DNA of 54,876 nucleotides from Chloroflexota bacterium. GTDB taxonomy: Bacteria; Chloroflexota; Anaerolineae; Promineifilales; Promineifilaceae. Shown here piece by piece: positions 52,311-54,876 of this stretch. Every line of letters starts with the position of its first letter. Position 1 is the first letter of the stretch. The notes beneath the pieces were generated by a model that saw only the letters and a list, made by a program, of their open reading frames with translations, was not told the origin of the DNA and did no database searches. The position numbers and the translations under genes were made by a program. The stretch spans positions 1 to 54,876 of the forward strand of contig JAJRVV010000029.1 of the NCBI GenBank assembly GCA_024277135.1, in the 5' to 3' direction.

Positions 52311-52344
52311 AGACCTGCGAGGTTTTTGGAAACCTGGCAGGTCT
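52311..52344. repeat. 15-bp-arm inverted repeat, family B, copy 2
   Basis: Arms 52311-52325 and 52330-52344, one mismatch, 4-base loop; same arm as 12083-12121. Between murJ stop and the FHA gene. Confidence 0.7.
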
Positions 52345-52349
52345 AAAAT

Positions 52350-53954
52350 TTAGGGAAGCGGCGGCGACGGCCGTTTCTTGATCAAGTCAATAATCAACCG
52401 CGCTTCAGGAATTTTCAACAAAAACACCATCCCTGTAAAGACGAGCAATCCGGGAACCGCGCCCGCCAAGACGATGATCAACTTGTTGATCAGGCTGGCG
52501 GCGGGGAAATAAGCGGCGGCGAGTTGGGCGGCGGCATACGCCACGATGCCGGTGAGCGCGGCCGCCGCCACTGCTTTGAGGGTGGTTTGGCCGATGTGAT
52601 GGCCGTTTAGTCCGCCCAGATGCCGTTTCAGCAGCCAAAGCATCATCAGCGTATGCACAAATTGTTTGACGGCGTCGGCTACCATCAGGCTCAGAAGGCC
52701 CAGCGGGTTGAGAAGGGAGACGGCCGTCACCGTGTAGATGACGATGCTGATGACGCCCACCAGCGCCGGCCGCCAGGTATCCTTGCGCGCGTAGGAAGCG
52801 AAGACCAGCATCTGATCCACGGCGGCAAAGGGCAGGCCGAATAGGTAGATTTGCAGCACCAGCGCCGTCGTCTGCGTGTCGGCCGGGGTGAATTCGCCAT
52901 GTTCAAACAGCAGGGCCACAATCGGCGCCGCCAGGGCGAACAGCCCGGTCATCGCCGGTAAAATCAAGGTGATGATCAGCCGCAGACCCTCGGCCAGCGT
53001 TTGCTTGAATGCAGTTAGATTTTGCGCCTGTTGGGAAAGGGTGGGCAGGGTGGCGATGGAGAGCGCCGTCACCACCAGGCCCAGCGGAAACTGCATCAGG
53101 GTAGTGGCAAATCTCATGTAGGAGACGCTCTGGTCGCCGGTGCGGGTGGCCAGGTTGAGGCTGAGGGCGATGGCGAGCTGGTTGACGACCAGCCCGGCCA
53201 GGATGGGGGCATACAGCTTGAGGATGCGGCGGATGGCGGGATGCTGCCAATCGAAGCGCCAACGCAAACGGCCGTCTCGCAGGGCCGGTAACTGCAAGAC
53301 GACCTGGAGCATAGCCCCTAACAGGATGCCGTAGGCCAGACTATCAATCTGTTCTGGGCGCAGCAGGGCGATGAGGACGACGCTGCCGTTAAAGACGGCG
53401 CCGATGAAGGCGGGCAGGGCGAAGCGTTTGAGGGCGTAGAGGACGGCCGTCAACATGCTGGCAATCCCCAAAAACAACACAGCCGGGGTGACGAGGCGCA
53501 TCAAGCGGATGGAGACGGCGGTCAACGCCGGGTCGGTGAACTCGTTGGCTCCCACCAGCCACGCCACCTGCGGCGCGAAAATCTCCACCAGAACTACCAC
53601 GATGAGGAGGACGGCCGTGGCCACGCTCAACACCGTGCTCACCACCTGCCACAACGCCTCCCGCCGTTCTTTGGATGCGTAATCGCTGAACACCGGCACC
53701 AGCGACGAGCTGACCATGCCGCCCACGATGAGATCAAACAAGCTGGTGGGCACATAAGCGGCCACTTCAAACGCGCTCAAAAGCCCGGATGCGCCGAACA
53801 GGTTGGCCTTTACCGTTTCCCGCACTAATCCCAGCAGCCGGCTGGTGATGTTGCCCAGCGCCAGCACCACGGCGGCGCGGGCGATGCCCCGGCTGGCGTC
53901 GGGCGGCTGGCTGCCTTCGATGGGGATTGTTTCTATTTCGCTGGGTTCGACCAC
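52350..53954 (-). CDS. murJ: lipid II flippase MurJ (MviN)
   Basis: 534 aa, 14 predicted helices. The N-terminal ALGNITSRLLGLVRETVKANLFGAS and the VPVFSDYASKERREALW loop are the MurJ/MviN signature. It moves lipid II to the outer face, completing the pathway whose enzymes lie in the dcw cluster. It lies outside the cluster, transcribed leftward with the FHA gene. Confidence 0.93.
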   Translation of the reverse strand: MVEPSEIETIPIEGSQPPDASRGIARAAVVLALGNITSRLLGLVRETVKANLFGASGLLSAFEVAAYVPTSLFDLIVGGMVSSSLVPVFSDYASKERREALWQVVSTVLSVATAVLLIVVVLVEIFAPQVAWLVGANEFTDPALTAVSIRLMRLVTPAVLFLGIASMLTAVLYALKRFALPAFIGAVFNGSVVLIALLRPEQIDSLAYGILLGAMLQVVLQLPALRDGRLRWRFDWQHPAIRRILKLYAPILAGLVVNQLAIALSLNLATRTGDQSVSYMRFATTLMQFPLGLVVTALSIATLPTLSQQAQNLTAFKQTLAEGLRLIITLILPAMTGLFALAAPIVALLFEHGEFTPADTQTTALVLQIYLFGLPFAAVDQMLVFASYARKDTWRPALVGVISIVIYTVTAVSLLNPLGLLSLMVADAVKQFVHTLMMLWLLKRHLGGLNGHHIGQTTLKAVAAAALTGIVAYAAAQLAAAYFPAASLINKLIIVLAGAVPGLLVFTGMVFLLKIPEARLIIDLIKKRPSPPLP

Positions 53955-54143
53955 AATGTTGACCTCGTGTTTGCTGCGGGCATTCTAGCTGATGGCGGAG
54001 GTGTGGGCAAAACGGGTGGGGTACGGGTGACGGCCGTTTGCCCCATTATTTCTTCATCCTGTCGCCATACTTGCCCGGTGTGGTTGTGGTATACTACCCG
54101 GCATCCTTTGAGCAGACAGTTTAGCGGCGAATAAAAAAGCGAT

Positions 54144-54824
54144 ATGAATTCCTTGAATTTGATTGAGGTCAACACATTTGTCAACGAGCGCGTTGCTTCG
54201 CTTCTACAAAAACAATACCAATCGCTGGTAGGTGTGCGTCTGGAGAAATTATTAAGGCGATCCCCGCACTTGTTTTTGGAACGTAATCCAAGCGTTAGTG
54301 AAGTAATAGAACAATCGTTAAACGCATATCTGGCTGTCACAAGAGAGCATTTATTCCAACAGCTTTTAGTCGAACTGGCGCAGTTTATTGTTACACGGGA
54401 GGGGAACGGCCGTTCATCTGTCACCTATGGAATTGATCTGGAATTAACCCACAACGACATCCCGCATTTAATCATCATTCATCCCTGGCTTATCGAAATA
54501 GACAATTTCCCATTAATTCCACAACATGCTGCTGAAGTCCAACCGACAATAGGCGTCAGCTACGGGAAAGCGTATACCGGCTATTTACATGGTTGTTTGC
54601 ACTTCATCGGGCCGCATTTCTGGCGCCTAATCAGCCCCAACGAAAATTTATACGCTGACTTAATTGAATCCATCAGGTATCGCGTTGGAACATATGACGA
54701 TGCTTTTCACAAAGAAAAAGGTGCAGCCGTTAATCGTCTAACTCGTGACTCGAGTGTTGTGAATTTAGATTTGACAAATCAAATCAAGTATGCATTGCAC
54801 AGATATAGTGTTTTAATGGCATAG
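54144..54824 (+). CDS. PmeII-like type II restriction endonuclease relative, active site doubtful
   Basis: 226 aa. The order of motifs resembles the PmeII family as I recall it: LEKLLRRSPHLFLERN, LNAYLAVTREHLFQQLLVELAQFI, YGIDLEL (Asp98), SYGKAYTGYLHGCLHFIGPHFWRLISPNENLYADLI. Where the family has an IKSG-type catalytic Lys, this protein has IIIHPW (His113), so nuclease activity may be lost. AT-richer than neighbours, suggesting transfer. No methyltransferase is seen before the window ends. Confidence 0.55.
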   Translation: MNSLNLIEVNTFVNERVASLLQKQYQSLVGVRLEKLLRRSPHLFLERNPSVSEVIEQSLNAYLAVTREHLFQQLLVELAQFIVTREGNGRSSVTYGIDLELTHNDIPHLIIIHPWLIEIDNFPLIPQHAAEVQPTIGVSYGKAYTGYLHGCLHFIGPHFWRLISPNENLYADLIESIRYRVGTYDDAFHKEKGAAVNRLTRDSSVVNLDLTNQIKYALHRYSVLMA

Positions 54825-54876
54825 AAATGCAGCTAATGATGTAAAAGTGTTGCGAAAATGATTGTCTAATGCCGAA

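Noticed and set aside
54040..54143. Promoter for the PmeII-like gene around TATACT at 54091
   Set aside because: No -35 hexamer at 16-18 bases; evidence too weak.

Overview
The window is about 55 kb of moderately GC-rich bacterial chromosome. It most likely comes from a Chloroflexota lineage near Anaerolineae, Ardenticatenia or Caldilineae. That placement is inference. It rests on a complete peptidoglycan and division (dcw) cluster, a B12-dependent class II ribonucleotide reductase with NrdR, GAF/PAS kinases, lamin-tail/DUF11 secreted proteins, death-like adaptor domains, and no sign of an outer membrane. No rRNA, tRNA, CRISPR array, transposase or phage genes were seen.

Layout. 1-7 kb: the end of a MaoC-like hydratase, a hypothetical protein, then a leftward block in which a Phd/VapC toxin-antitoxin pair leads into galK, a one-helix protein and htrA, with galE beyond; a 2'-5' RNA ligase and a small P-loop kinase follow. 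7-13 kb: an ABC exporter, a Rel (p)ppGpp enzyme with an altered hydrolase site, and small membrane proteins. 13-20 kb: a nucleotidyltransferase, the IscS/MnmA tRNA thiolation pair, an orphan histidine kinase, enolase and a ClpP. 20-25 kb: a GT-C glycosyltransferase broken by an in-frame TGA, a second toxin-antitoxin pair, and a nicotinamidase-like/vWA operon with a clear operator-bearing promoter. 25-31 kb: a secreted lamin-tail/phospholipase-D protein, a self-contained transcription unit for two tiny peptides, and nrdR-nrdJ. 32-50 kb: the dcw cluster, transcribed leftward as mraZ-rsmH-ftsL-ftsI-murF-mraY-murD-ftsW-murG-cvpA-murC-murB-ddl-ftsQ-ftsA-ftsZ, with no murE. 50-55 kb: a membrane protein with two death-like domains, DUF1232 and FHA proteins, the lipid II flippase MurJ, and a PmeII-like nuclease relative with a doubtful active site.

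Three genome-scale patterns overlie the genes. (1) The palindrome ACGGCCGT occurs about 90 times by eye, where one or two would be expected. It lies mostly inside genes, comparable to the cyanobacterial HIP1 octamer. (2) Short arrays with an exact 7-base period but unrelated unit sequences fill most gapped gene junctions, including most of those in the dcw operon, and run into the starts or ends of murG, ddl, murC and mraY. (3) Families of 15-bp-arm inverted repeats and one compound element of about 90 bp recur between genes.

The best candidate for something undescribed is the peptide unit at 28.36-28.70 kb: strong promoter, 17-aa ORF, 53-aa ORF with a YxxPxI...G leader-like motif and a TRAGSP segment, and Rho-independent terminator.
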